9,002 nt of DNA from SZUA-186 sp041552135. Its GTDB lineage: Bacteria > Pseudomonadota > Gammaproteobacteria > UBA9214. The notes below the pieces were generated by a model. The model did no database searches and was not told the DNA's origin. It was given only the letters and a program-made list of their open reading frames with translations. The stretch spans positions 1 to 9,002 of the forward strand of contig JBFELL010000114.1 of assembly GCA_041552135.1 (NCBI GenBank), given 5' to 3'. Shown here in pieces: positions 1-7,067 of this stretch (position 1 is its first letter; each line of letters begins with the position of its first letter). Made by a program: the position numbers and the translations under genes.

Positions 1-304
1 GCTTGCCGCCCGCGACCAGGTCCTTCACACGGGCATTGATACCGATGGTGGTGAAAAAATAGACCAGCAGGACATCCCGTATGGTGAGGTCGAAGTCGAT
101 TTCCAGGCCGGACACGCTATAGAGAACCAGGAACAGAACCGAGAACAGCAGCCCGCCGGTGACCGGTTCCGGGATGCTGAACTCGCGGAGAAAGCCGATG
201 GCATCGTTCAGCCGCTTGCCGACGAACAGCACGATAATGCCAAGCGTGAAGGTCATCAGTGCATTGCACTGCACCACGCCATCGACAGTCTGGAGAATTT
301 CCAA
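1..304 (-). CDS. gltS: Sodium/glutamate symporter GltS, N-terminal part (runs off the window)
   Basis: This is the first 101 residues of a GltS-family inner-membrane carrier, which takes up glutamate with Na+. My translation shows a hydrophobic first helix (about residues 15-29), the motif IPEPVTGG at 44-51, a second hydrophobic stretch at 52-64, and FFTTIGINARV at 83-93. The order and wording closely resemble the start of E. coli GltS (IPEPVAGG and FFATIGLNA, from memory). The start is TTG at 304-302: an in-frame TAA lies directly before it, no ATG or GTG fits as well, and a GGAGG motif sits 8 nt upstream. The C-terminal two thirds lie outside the window. It follows the K+ channel gene by 71 bp on the same strand and may be its operon partner. 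The family call is firm; glutamate specificity is inferred. Confidence 0.85.
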   Translation of the reverse strand, partial: MEILQTVDGVVQCNALMTFTLGIIVLFVGKRLNDAIGFLREFSIPEPVTGGLLFSVLFLVLYSVSGLEIDFDLTIRDVLLVYFFTTIGINARVKDLVAGGK

Positions 305-310
305 TTAACG

Positions 311-317
311 CCCCTCC
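311..317 (-). promoter_or_regulatory. Ribosome binding site fixing the TTG start of gltS
   Basis: On the minus strand this reads GGAGGGG. The GGAGG core ends 8 nt before the TTG codon, which is good Shine-Dalgarno spacing. Because an in-frame stop codon directly precedes TTG, this site supports TTG as the true start. Confidence 0.6.
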
Positions 318-375
318 GCATCAAAGGGTGATTCCCGGTTCGCTGTGTCGATCTCCTGCCGGCACCCGATGAAAA

Positions 376-723
376 TCACTGGCCCAGCCGCTCGATGAAA
401 GCACCCGTCTGGTGTACCTGGTCAAACGCGTCGTTTGCCGCATGCAGTGCGATCGCCACGACCATACCGGTGAATATCAGACCAACGAATGCCAGCATAA
501 TCGCGAGGAACTTTGCACGCCCCCGGGACGGCCTGAAGTCACCGTAGCCCACGGTAGTGGCATTGATAAAGGCATGATACAGGGAGTCACCCAGTGACCA
601 GCCCTCGACCCTGCCGACAAGATAGCCGATGAAGCCGATCATCAACAGCAGGCTGATCAGCAGTGGCGCCGCATAGCCCAGGTCGAGAACGAAGATACGC
701 AGAAACTGCAGGGTGAAATCCAT
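376..723 (-). CDS. Minimal two-helix potassium channel (Ion_trans_2 type)
   Basis: This is a 115-residue inner-membrane K+ channel subunit. Helix 1 spans about residues 18-38, a pore helix about 46-55, the selectivity filter TTVGYGD 56-62, and helix 2 about 72-93. The short tail (94-115) is too small for an RCK/TrkA-N or cyclic-nucleotide domain, so this is a bare pore of KcsA-like layout that would work as a tetramer. An ATG at 783 would overlap the end of the RND gene and add 20 residues unlike a channel. I chose the ATG at 723, which begins MDFTLQFLRIF and has a GGGCGGG stretch just upstream. It starts 10 bp after the RND stop codon, which implies co-transcription and probably coupled translation. 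Family call certain; the link to efflux is inference. Confidence 0.9.
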   Translation of the reverse strand: MDFTLQFLRIFVLDLGYAAPLLISLLLMIGFIGYLVGRVEGWSLGDSLYHAFINATTVGYGDFRPSRGRAKFLAIMLAFVGLIFTGMVVAIALHAANDAFDQVHQTGAFIERLGQ

Positions 724-733
724 GGGGCCCGCC

Positions 734-3700
734 CTATGCCGCCTTGACCCGGAACAGCACGGCGTAGAGTGCCGGTACCACACCGAGCGTCAGGATGGTG
801 CCGAATAGCAGGCCGAAGGCAAGAATGACCGCCATGGAGAAAAACAGCGGATCGAAGGAGACGATCAGCGGCAGCAGGCCGAACACCGTCGTGACGGTGG
901 TCATCAGGATGGGGCGAAACCGCGACAGCGCCGCATTCACGATTGCCTGGTAGGGCTCGACACCTGCCTCCCGGTCCGAGTCGATCTTGTCGAGCAGCAC
1001 AATGCCGTTATTGATAATCACGCCCGCCAGGCTGAGCAGGCCCAGCATGCCGAAGAAATCGAACGGTGCCCCCATGATCATCAGGCCGATAAAGCCGCCC
1101 GTGAACGCCAGCGGGATGGTGATGAAGATAATCAGCGGACGCCGGAAGGAGTTGAACTGCCAGATCAGCAACACCACGATACCGAAGATACAAATGGGCA
1201 TCCACTGCATCAGCTTGCCCATGGTCTCGGCACTCTGCTCGATCTCGCCGCCAACCTCCCAGCGATACCCGGGATCGAGCCCGAGTGCCTCGATCAGCGG
1301 TTCGGTTGCGGCCAGCAACTCGGGGGCTCGCAGGATCTCGTGTTTGACCTCCACGGTCAGGCAACGCTCCTGGTTGCGGCGGGCAATGCGGTAAAAATCG
1401 GACTCGACCTGGATATCGGCGATCTGCGTCAGCGGTACGACCTGACCGGTCTGGCTCGAGGTCACCTTGACGTTCCAGAGGTCACCGAGCGCCCCGCGGT
1501 GCTCACCGATGGAACGCGCCCGCACCGGGATGGCGATATCGCCTTCGCGATATTCCGTGATCTCCAGGCCGTCCATGTGTGTCTGCAACCACAGGGCCAC
1601 ATCCCGCGAAGAGATGCCTGCGCGACGCGCGCGAACCTGGTCGACGACAATCTTTGCCCTGGGTGCCTTGTTTTCCCAGTCACTTCTCACATCCAGGCTG
1701 CCGGGCATGGCCCGCAGGGCATCGACCAGCTGACCGCCCTTCTCGTACAGGTATTCCGCATCCTGCCCGAGCAGGCGTATCTCCACAAAGCCAGGTTCAG
1801 ACGATCCCAGCCACATCTGCTTCACGCGCCCGGCGGCCTCGGGAAAATCGTCCAGGAAATGCTGTCGCAATCGCCGCATCACCACGGGTACCTGCCCGGC
1901 CTTTTCCGTACTGACCACCAGGAAGGCCACATGCGGGTTCGGCTGAACCGGTGACAGCACCAGGAAGAAGCGCGGTCCACCGAAGCCGACATAGGCAATG
2001 GTATCGGTGATTTCCGGGTTGTACTCCGGGTTGGCCAACCAGGCATTCAGGCGCTGCACCGTCTCGTCCGTGCTTTCCAGCCGGTAGCCGGCCGGCAGAT
2101 CCACATACACCAGAAACTGGTTACGATCGGTACTGGGTCCGAAAAACTCCCGCACCAGTTGCGAGGCAATAAAGCCACCGAGCACGATGGCCGCCACGGC
2201 ACCGACGGAAACGATAAAGCGCAGGCTGAGGATGAATTCGAGAAAACGGCGATAGACGCGGTAGAAAGCGCCTGAATAGGCCTCCTCATCGGACTGCGCA
2301 CCGGATCCGGCCGCTGCCGGCATTCCTGCCTGCTCGACCGGCTTCACCTTCATGAACCAGAAGCACATGGCCGGCGTGACATACATCGACAGGAACCAGG
2401 ACGACAGCAGCAACAGCATGACGACCATGGGCAGGGAAAACGCATACTCGCCTGTCTGGCCATCCATCAGCAGCATGGGCAGGAATGCCAGGATGGTCGT
2501 CAGCGACGAGGTCAGCAGCGGGATTGCCAGGGTCCGGCCGGTATCGATACAGGCCTCGCGCCGGTCCTCGCCGCGCTCCAGGCGGCTGCGTATATCCTCG
2601 GCAATGACGATGCCGTTATCGACCAGCATGCCCAGGGCGATAATCGAGGAGGCGATGGAGACACGTTCCAGCTCGATGCCGATCAGGCGCATGATGATCA
2701 TGCCCATCAGCATGGTCAGCGGCACGAACGAGCCGACGATCAGCCCGGTGCGCACGCCCAGGAAAATCATGACCACCACCAGCACGATCGCGATTGTCAG
2801 GTAGACATTGTTCAGGCCGCCGTTGACGGCTGCTTCCACCAGGTCGGGCTGGAAGGTCGCATACTCCAGCACGTAGCCGAGCGGTAGCTCCGACTCGAGG
2901 ACCTGCAGTTTGCGGGTCAGTGCCTCGCCAAAGCCGACGGAATTCACCCCCGGGGTGATCGACACGCTGATCACGATCGCCCGTTTGCCATTGAAATAAA
3001 CCTTGTTGCGCGGCGGATCGGCGTGGGCGCGCTCGACCGTCACCAGGTCCCTCAGACGGATGGTCTGCTGTGTAGCGGGTATGGTGAACTCGACATTCTC
3101 GATATCCTCGACACTGCGGAAATTGCCGGTCGGACTGACGACCACGTTTTGCGCCGCGGCATCGACGCTCCCCCCCGGCAACACAATGTTCTGCTCCACC
3201 AGCGTATTGACGATTTCAGCTGCCGTGAGACCGAACTGGGCAAGTCGGGTCGCGGAGAACTTCAGGAACACCTGCTCTTCATGCACGCCATAGAGGTCGA
3301 TCTTGCGAATCCCGGGCAGCTCGTAGAGCCGGTCGCGAAGATCACGTGCCACCAGGCGCATGTCGGCCATGGAAAAGCCCTCGCTGGTGAGCGCGATTGT
3401 CGCCACGGCGGTCAGGCCGAATTCATCGTTGACGAACGGGCCGATGGTACCCGAGGGCAGATGCGGCCGGACATCGATCATCCGGTTGCGGACCTTCTGC
3501 CAGATCAGGTCCAGGTCGTCGAATTCATCGCGCGTCTCCGCATGGATGATGGTGACGCCCTGCTTGGAATCCGACCAGATATCCGCCAGCTCCGGCAGGC
3601 TGCGCAGCTCGGCCTCGAGCCGGCGCGTAACCAGCTCTTCCATGTCCGCGGGTTCCATACCCGGGAAAAAGGCCGTGACCACGACCTCGCGGATCACGAT

Positions 3701-3820
3701 GGGCGGGTCTTCCTGGCGGGGAAAATCAAGGAACTGGATCAGGCCAATAATGATGACCGAGGCGATGAAAACCATGGTCAGCCGGTTGGTATCCAGGGAG
3801 AATCTTGTTATGAAGGACAT
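734..3820 (-). CDS. RND efflux transporter permease (AcrB/HAE-1-like superfamily)
   Basis: A full-length 1028-residue inner-membrane pump, the usual size for the family. Helix 1 is at about 13-30. A first periplasmic porter region runs from about 31 to 335, helices 2-6 fall between about 337 and 487, helix 7 at about 531-553, a second porter region runs to about 870, and the last five helices fill about 872-1022. Helix 4 carries LGMLVDNGIVIAED, with D401 matching the first proton-relay Asp of AcrB (D407) and N402 replacing the second (D408). Helix 10 carries GVIINNGIVLLD, with Asn937/Asn938 in the region of AcrB Lys940. The pump should use proton-motive force to export substrates through a fusion protein and an outer-membrane channel. 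The fusion-protein gene lies 77 bp upstream. Substrate cannot be read from sequence. No heavy-metal (CusA-type) assignment is made. Confidence 0.95.
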   Translation of the reverse strand: MSFITRFSLDTNRLTMVFIASVIIIGLIQFLDFPRQEDPPIVIREVVVTAFFPGMEPADMEELVTRRLEAELRSLPELADIWSDSKQGVTIIHAETRDEFDDLDLIWQKVRNRMIDVRPHLPSGTIGPFVNDEFGLTAVATIALTSEGFSMADMRLVARDLRDRLYELPGIRKIDLYGVHEEQVFLKFSATRLAQFGLTAAEIVNTLVEQNIVLPGGSVDAAAQNVVVSPTGNFRSVEDIENVEFTIPATQQTIRLRDLVTVERAHADPPRNKVYFNGKRAIVISVSITPGVNSVGFGEALTRKLQVLESELPLGYVLEYATFQPDLVEAAVNGGLNNVYLTIAIVLVVVMIFLGVRTGLIVGSFVPLTMLMGMIIMRLIGIELERVSIASSIIALGMLVDNGIVIAEDIRSRLERGEDRREACIDTGRTLAIPLLTSSLTTILAFLPMLLMDGQTGEYAFSLPMVVMLLLLSSWFLSMYVTPAMCFWFMKVKPVEQAGMPAAAGSGAQSDEEAYSGAFYRVYRRFLEFILSLRFIVSVGAVAAIVLGGFIASQLVREFFGPSTDRNQFLVYVDLPAGYRLESTDETVQRLNAWLANPEYNPEITDTIAYVGFGGPRFFLVLSPVQPNPHVAFLVVSTEKAGQVPVVMRRLRQHFLDDFPEAAGRVKQMWLGSSEPGFVEIRLLGQDAEYLYEKGGQLVDALRAMPGSLDVRSDWENKAPRAKIVVDQVRARRAGISSRDVALWLQTHMDGLEITEYREGDIAIPVRARSIGEHRGALGDLWNVKVTSSQTGQVVPLTQIADIQVESDFYRIARRNQERCLTVEVKHEILRAPELLAATEPLIEALGLDPGYRWEVGGEIEQSAETMGKLMQWMPICIFGIVVLLIWQFNSFRRPLIIFITIPLAFTGGFIGLMIMGAPFDFFGMLGLLSLAGVIINNGIVLLDKIDSDREAGVEPYQAIVNAALSRFRPILMTTVTTVFGLLPLIVSFDPLFFSMAVILAFGLLFGTILTLGVVPALYAVLFRVKAA

Positions 3821-3897
3821 AGTCGTAACCCTGTTCCAGTCAGTTTGGTGTGTTTATTCAGCTGGCCTGCAATCGGCGGTATACATCATTCAGGGGT

Positions 3898-5034
3898 TCA
3901 GCGCTCCATCAACCTTACCTTCTGGCCGTCCCGGAGAAAGCTCACGCCGGCAACCGCAACGATGTCACCGGCACTCAGGCCGCTGGTGACGACGATATCG
4001 CTGTCACGGATACCGTCATCCCCGATGGCGGTGCGGCGCACGGTCGATGTATCAGGGTCGTATACAAAGACGAAATTCCCCGACTCGCCGCCTGGTGACA
4101 GTGCACCGACCGGCACCAGGTAAGCCACCGCCTCTTCCTCACCTCCCAGCAGCAGGTTCACTTCCGCGGTGATACCCGGGCGAATGCGTGCATTTTCCGC
4201 TTCGGCATCGATGGTGACCTTTACCGGGAAGGCATTGGCCGCCCCGGCCACCTTGCTGATCTCCGTGACAATACCTTTGTGATAGGGCCCGGCAATCGCC
4301 GGGAAACGGATACTGGCCGACAGACCGAGATAGATCCGGTCGATTTCCGATTCCGGAATGCTGATGGCCGCCTGCATGGCACCCTCGATAAACAGGTCGA
4401 ACATCGGTTCACCACGGTTCACCTCCTGGAAGGGGTCCACATGGCGCGTGGCGATCACACCGTCGAACGGTGCCAGCAGCTCGGTCCTCTCCAGGTCCCG
4501 TTTCGCCAGGTTCAGCCGGGAAACACTGTAGCTCAGGTTCTGGCGGGCACCGTCGTAGGCAGCTTGCGCCTGGTCCAGTGACCGGACGCTGATGGCGCCG
4601 GCATCCTGCGCGGCCATGCGCCGGAAGCGTTGCAGTTCACTGCGCGCATCCGCAAGTTCGACCTCGGCCCCGCCGACAGCGGCCTGGGCCGCCTCGACGT
4701 TGAGCTGGTAGGTCCGCTCATCAAGCACCGCCAGTACCTGTCCCCGCGTGACCCGCTCACCCACCTCGACATTCACCTTCTGGACATTGCCGGGGACCTC
4801 GAAACTGATACTCGAGGTGTCGGCCGCCTCCACGACACCCGAAAACCGGCGCATCTTCCCGGATGCCGGCTCGGCCACCGTGATGGTTCGGATGCTGCGT
4901 ATGGCTTCCGTGGGTGGGGGGGGTGGCTCGCTGCAGGCGGTCAGTACCGTGGCCAGCAGAAACAATGGCAGCAGCCATGCCGGTGGAATGCGCCTGGTAT
5001 CAGCCAGGCCGTGGTAGAGAGGAAAACTGGTCAT
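3898..5034 (-). CDS. RND efflux membrane fusion protein, lipoprotein (HlyD/AcrA-like)
   Basis: A 378-residue periplasmic adaptor that links the RND pump encoded 77 bp downstream to an outer-membrane channel. The N-terminus has two arginines (14-15), a hydrophobic segment (20-31) and the lipobox LTAC with Cys34, so it should be lipidated and kept at the inner membrane. A Pro-rich linker (37-41) follows. The first half of a biotinyl-lipoyl domain lies at about 66-107 (EVGERVTRGQVLAVLD at 90-105), an alpha-helical hairpin at about 109-183, and the second lipoyl half at about 184-215 (LLAPFDGVI at 186-194). Beta-barrel and membrane-proximal domains fill the rest. The start ATG at 5034 has a G-rich sequence about 9 nt upstream. 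The codons for Pro37-Pro40 contain a run of eight C. No transcriptional regulator or TolC gene is adjacent. Confidence 0.93.
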   Translation of the reverse strand: MTSFPLYHGLADTRRIPPAWLLPLFLLATVLTACSEPPPPPTEAIRSIRTITVAEPASGKMRRFSGVVEAADTSSISFEVPGNVQKVNVEVGERVTRGQVLAVLDERTYQLNVEAAQAAVGGAEVELADARSELQRFRRMAAQDAGAISVRSLDQAQAAYDGARQNLSYSVSRLNLAKRDLERTELLAPFDGVIATRHVDPFQEVNRGEPMFDLFIEGAMQAAISIPESEIDRIYLGLSASIRFPAIAGPYHKGIVTEISKVAGAANAFPVKVTIDAEAENARIRPGITAEVNLLLGGEEEAVAYLVPVGALSPGGESGNFVFVYDPDTSTVRRTAIGDDGIRDSDIVVTSGLSAGDIVAVAGVSFLRDGQKVRLMER

Positions 5035-5116
5035 CGCGTACTGCCCCCCGAGGTTCCAGTGAACGACGTCCTCGCCGGGATGACGCCTGCTACAGGGTAG
5101 TACAGTTCACATGGTG

Positions 5117-5145
5117 ATTAAAGGCCGCTCGCCACCACCATACAA
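5117..5145 (-). promoter_or_regulatory. Possible sigma-70 promoter for the efflux operon
   Basis: On the minus strand TTGTAT (5145-5140) is followed, after a 17-base spacer, by TTTAAT (5122-5117). The -10 box matches TATAAT at five of six positions; the -35 box matches TTGACA only at TTG. A start near 5109 would give a leader of about 75 nt before the fusion-protein ATG. Position and spacing fit, but the -35 is weak and nothing else supports it. No operator was recognised. Confidence 0.35.
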
Positions 5146-5206
5146 AAACCATGGTCTGGCCGGTTCTCCGCCGACATGCAGCCTGGCTCAGGCGCTATTC
5201 CCAAAC

Positions 5207-5259
5207 CTGTAGGAGCGGCGCCCTCGCCGCGATTCGCGCCGGGGGCGGCGCTCCTACAG
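5207..5259. repeat. Paired REP-like palindrome (BIME-like), copy 1
   Basis: A 53-bp element bounded by CTGTAGGAGC and its exact complement GCTCCTACAG. It reads as two inverted REP units: the first starts GTAGGAGCGGCG, with GCGGCG/CGCCGC forming a small hairpin, and the second is a close variant on the opposite strand, meeting at ATTCGCG. GTAG-headed hairpins are typical of REPs mobilised by RAYT (TnpA_REP) transposases; no such gene is in this window. A near copy lies at 8490-8541. It sits between the hydrolase gene and the efflux operon and may affect transcript ends. Confidence 0.85.
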
Positions 5260-5316
5260 TAACCGTAGGTCGGAGCATAACGCGGCATGCACGCTACCTT
5301 GCCTTAGTTGCAGGTC

Positions 5317-5326
5317 GGGTTAGCCC
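5317..5326. repeat. Left copy of the MITE target-site duplication
   Basis: GGGTTAGCCC, identical to 5480-5489, directly flanks the inverted-repeat element at 5327-5479. Removing the element and one copy restores an uninterrupted hairpin repeat, which is the best evidence that this is a true duplication of the target. Confidence 0.75.
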
Positions 5327-5479
5327 GAATGGCACTTACTTAAGTGATGTCGTCTCCATTGAACTCCAATTCGCCACGGAAACACACAGAAAAGCACGGA
5401 ATATTCATTAACAATGTAGATATCTTCCGTGTGATTCCGTGGCTATTTACCAGGATTAGGGCTTAAGTAAGTGCCATTG
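5327..5479. mobile_element. MITE-like non-autonomous insertion element, 153 bp
   Basis: The ends are GAATGGCACTTACTTAAG (5327-5344) and CTTAAGTAAGTGCCATTG (5462-5479). They are inverted repeats of 18 bp matching at 17 positions. The element is flanked by a 10-bp direct repeat, GGGTTAGCCC. The interior has no ORF of note. It holds a second, imperfect inverted repeat: CCACGGAAACACAC (5374-5387) against GTGTGATTCCGTGG (5429-5442), one mismatch, with GCACGGAA (5394-5401) and TTCCGTGT (5425-5432) inside it. The whole element could fold into one long hairpin. The interior is AT-richer than the flanks. A 10-bp duplication would fit some IS4-type transposases, but I cannot name the parent element. 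It would need a transposase supplied in trans. Confidence 0.75.
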
Positions 5480-5489
5480 GGGTTAGCCC
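5480..5489. repeat. Right copy of the MITE target-site duplication
   Basis: GGGTTAGCCC, identical to 5317-5326, starts exactly after the right inverted repeat of the MITE. It also rebuilds the left arm of the interrupted hairpin, so the structure next to the hydrolase gene is preserved. Confidence 0.75.
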
Positions 5490-5516
5490 GAAGGGCGTAA
5501 CCCGACAGGATTTCCG

Positions 5517-6971
5517 CTACCGCGTACCAGCCACCCATTCCAGCACCCGCTGTTCGAGATAATCGTAGAAGGGATTGTGTCGCAGGCGCAGCAGCCAGTC
5601 GGAGGAGATCTTCATCAGTCCCCGCTCGCCCTGTATGGCCAGCTGGCCGAGAAACAGGGCATCGTCGTTGCCGGGGGGGCGCTGGCCATAGAGCGGGTCG
5701 TCCGGCGGGAAAGGCAGGGCCACGTGAGACAGTGAAATCACACCGCGCGGCCAGGCAAGATCCAGAGGTTCGGTGGCGGACACCTCGGCCGATAACGGCA
5801 CCTTGCGACGGGCAATCACCGCAGTGCTATCGGGATTCTCATTGCCCACCAGGGTTACCGCGAACGGCAGTGACGCATCGTCCATCAGCCGGGCCGTCAG
5901 CGGCCCCGGATCGGACACCAGCAGGATCGACTTCATGGCGACGCGGTTGATGTCGAACAGCACGAATTCGTTGCGCTCGTGTGCCAGGTATTCCAGCAGA
6001 TTGTCGACCACCGCGTCGGTCGAGACGGTGGCGTCGACGGTCGACTTCAGCACCAGCACCGGTGGGAACTGCCCGGATGCCTCTGACCGGTTCCGCGCGG
6101 CTATCCGCCGGGCCACGGAACGGGTCAGGCGAAACACCTGCTCACCGGCATTGGTGGTGAAGGAATTGTACTTGTAGGGATCGAACTCGGGCTGTATCGA
6201 CAGCCAGGCGAGGTGTTGCAGACCGGGCAGGTATGACAGCCGGCGCTTCCACGTGGCCAGTGCCGCCGCCGGGCTCACACCGACAGCCGGCGAGACCAGC
6301 ACCAGGCTCGCCGGCACCGGTGCAGCCCTGCCCTGCTCAGCCTCGAGTGCAAAGTCGAGGGCCAGCGGCGCCCCGGTGGAGTAGCCGATGATGTGGATCG
6401 GCTTTTGTCCGACGCGATCGGCAAGGTGCTGCATGGCCAGCAGCATCGCGGCCGCCATGTCCTGCCAGCGCACCGTGGCAAGGCCGGAAGGGGCCGTGCC
6501 GTGACCGGGCAGACGCAGGCCGAGCACCTGGTAACCGCGCCGGTTGAGCGACTCGCCCAGGGCCCGCAGGCTGTAGGGTGAATCCGACATGCCGTGCAGC
6601 AGCAGGACCCCGCCGGCCGGCGAATCGGCGCCGAGTTCGAAACTGCGGTTCCAGTCGGGTTGATCGTTCCGGGGGTCTGCGGCGCTGCCGGTGCTGTAGC
6701 GCGCCAGTGCCTGGTCGGGGCCGGTCGGTGTCTGCGCATAGACCTGTTCCTGCAGTTGCGCGTACAGCCTGTCTTCCAGATGCAGGTAATCATCGAAGCT
6801 GCGGACCGTGTCGACCTTGTCTGCGGTGAACTCCGCATCCAGTTCCGCGGTGTGCCAGACTTCCAGATCGGGGCCACGCAGACCCTGGATATAGAGCAGT
6901 GTTACCACGGCCACCATGGAACCCGCCAGGGCCCAGGTAACATAACCGGCAAGGCGTTTGCTATCAGGCAT
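5517..6971 (-). CDS. Membrane-anchored alpha/beta hydrolase (serine esterase/lipase-like)
   Basis: A 484-residue protein with one N-terminal membrane helix (about residues 8-29) followed by an alpha/beta-hydrolase domain, probably periplasmic. Visible catalytic elements: the oxyanion-loop motif LLLHGMSDSPYS at 123-134, RLPGHG at 153-158, the nucleophile elbow GYSTG with Ser198, the likely acid Asp313 in STVDATV, and the likely base His416 in SLSHVALPFPPDDPLYG. The layout matches the Hydrolase_4/lysophospholipase-like group. It should cleave an ester or thioester; the substrate is unknown. Residues about 35-110 before the core are not recognised. An upstream in-frame start at 7064 would translate a repeat element (7014-7047), so I chose the ATG at 6971, which has AGGAGAG 9 nt upstream. 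The gene is followed by a repeat-filled gap and preceded by another hydrolase gene. Confidence 0.88.
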   Translation of the reverse strand: MPDSKRLAGYVTWALAGSMVAVVTLLYIQGLRGPDLEVWHTAELDAEFTADKVDTVRSFDDYLHLEDRLYAQLQEQVYAQTPTGPDQALARYSTGSAADPRNDQPDWNRSFELGADSPAGGVLLLHGMSDSPYSLRALGESLNRRGYQVLGLRLPGHGTAPSGLATVRWQDMAAAMLLAMQHLADRVGQKPIHIIGYSTGAPLALDFALEAEQGRAAPVPASLVLVSPAVGVSPAAALATWKRRLSYLPGLQHLAWLSIQPEFDPYKYNSFTTNAGEQVFRLTRSVARRIAARNRSEASGQFPPVLVLKSTVDATVSTDAVVDNLLEYLAHERNEFVLFDINRVAMKSILLVSDPGPLTARLMDDASLPFAVTLVGNENPDSTAVIARRKVPLSAEVSATEPLDLAWPRGVISLSHVALPFPPDDPLYGQRPPGNDDALFLGQLAIQGERGLMKISSDWLLRLRHNPFYDYLEQRVLEWVAGTR

Positions 6972-6980
6972 GTCCTGATG

Positions 6981-6987
6981 CTCTCCT
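6981..6987 (-). promoter_or_regulatory. Ribosome binding site of the 484-residue hydrolase
   Basis: On the minus strand this reads AGGAGAG and lies 9 nt before the ATG at 6971. It settles the choice between that start and the longer frame opening at 7064, whose first residues are coded by a repeat. Confidence 0.65.
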
Positions 6988-7013
6988 ATTCTCACAGCCT
7001 CGGAAAAACAAAC

Positions 7014-7047
7014 GTAGGTCGGATCAGGCCGAAGGCCGTAATCCGAC
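7014..7047 (+). repeat. GTAGGTCGGAT hairpin repeat, copy A
   Basis: A 34-bp palindromic unit starting GTAGGTCGGATCAGGCC and ending GGCCGTAATCCGAC. GTCGGAT pairs with ATCCGAC and GGCC with GGCC around a short GAA loop. It is identical over all 34 bp to the copy at 7139-7172. The GTAG head followed by a hairpin is REP-like. It lies just upstream of the hydrolase start and would be in its leader if transcription begins farther up. Confidence 0.85.
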
Positions 7048-7067
7048 GTCGGCGCATGACCCACACC

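Larger units (their letters stand above)
5312..5508. repeat. GTCGGGTTA-type hairpin repeat, interrupted by a MITE
   Basis: The left part (AGGTCGGGTTAGCCC, 5312-5326) and the right part (from GAAGGGCGTAACCCGACAGG, 5490-5509) join into one hairpin of the same family as the copies at 7014, 7068 and 7139. A 153-bp insertion plus a duplicated GGGTTAGCCC now separates them. Thanks to the duplication, the right side (5480-5503) still folds: GGGTTA-GCCC pairs with GGGC-G-TAACCC around a GAA loop. That stem lies just after the hydrolase stop codon and could slow polymerase, but no T-run follows it. A further GTAGGTCGG head at 5265-5273 may be a decayed neighbour of the same family. Confidence 0.8.

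Noticed and set aside
1340..1954. Plus-strand ORF of 204 residues within the RND gene
   Set aside because: Fully antisense to conserved RND coding sequence; no recognisable domain or ribosome site.
3023..4123. Plus-strand ORF of 366 residues spanning the end of the fusion-protein gene and part of the RND gene
   Set aside because: It is antisense to two well-supported genes, crosses their intergenic gap, resembles no family I know, and reflects GC-rich reverse-frame openness.
5151..5411. Plus-strand ORF of 86 residues in the intergenic gap
   Set aside because: It runs through the REP pair and into the MITE, so it is made of repeat sequence; no ribosome site or family resemblance.
5480..5506. 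Intrinsic terminator after the 484-residue hydrolase
   Set aside because: The stem is strong and well placed, but no T-run follows in the direction of transcription, and the structure is explained as a repeat with a target duplication.
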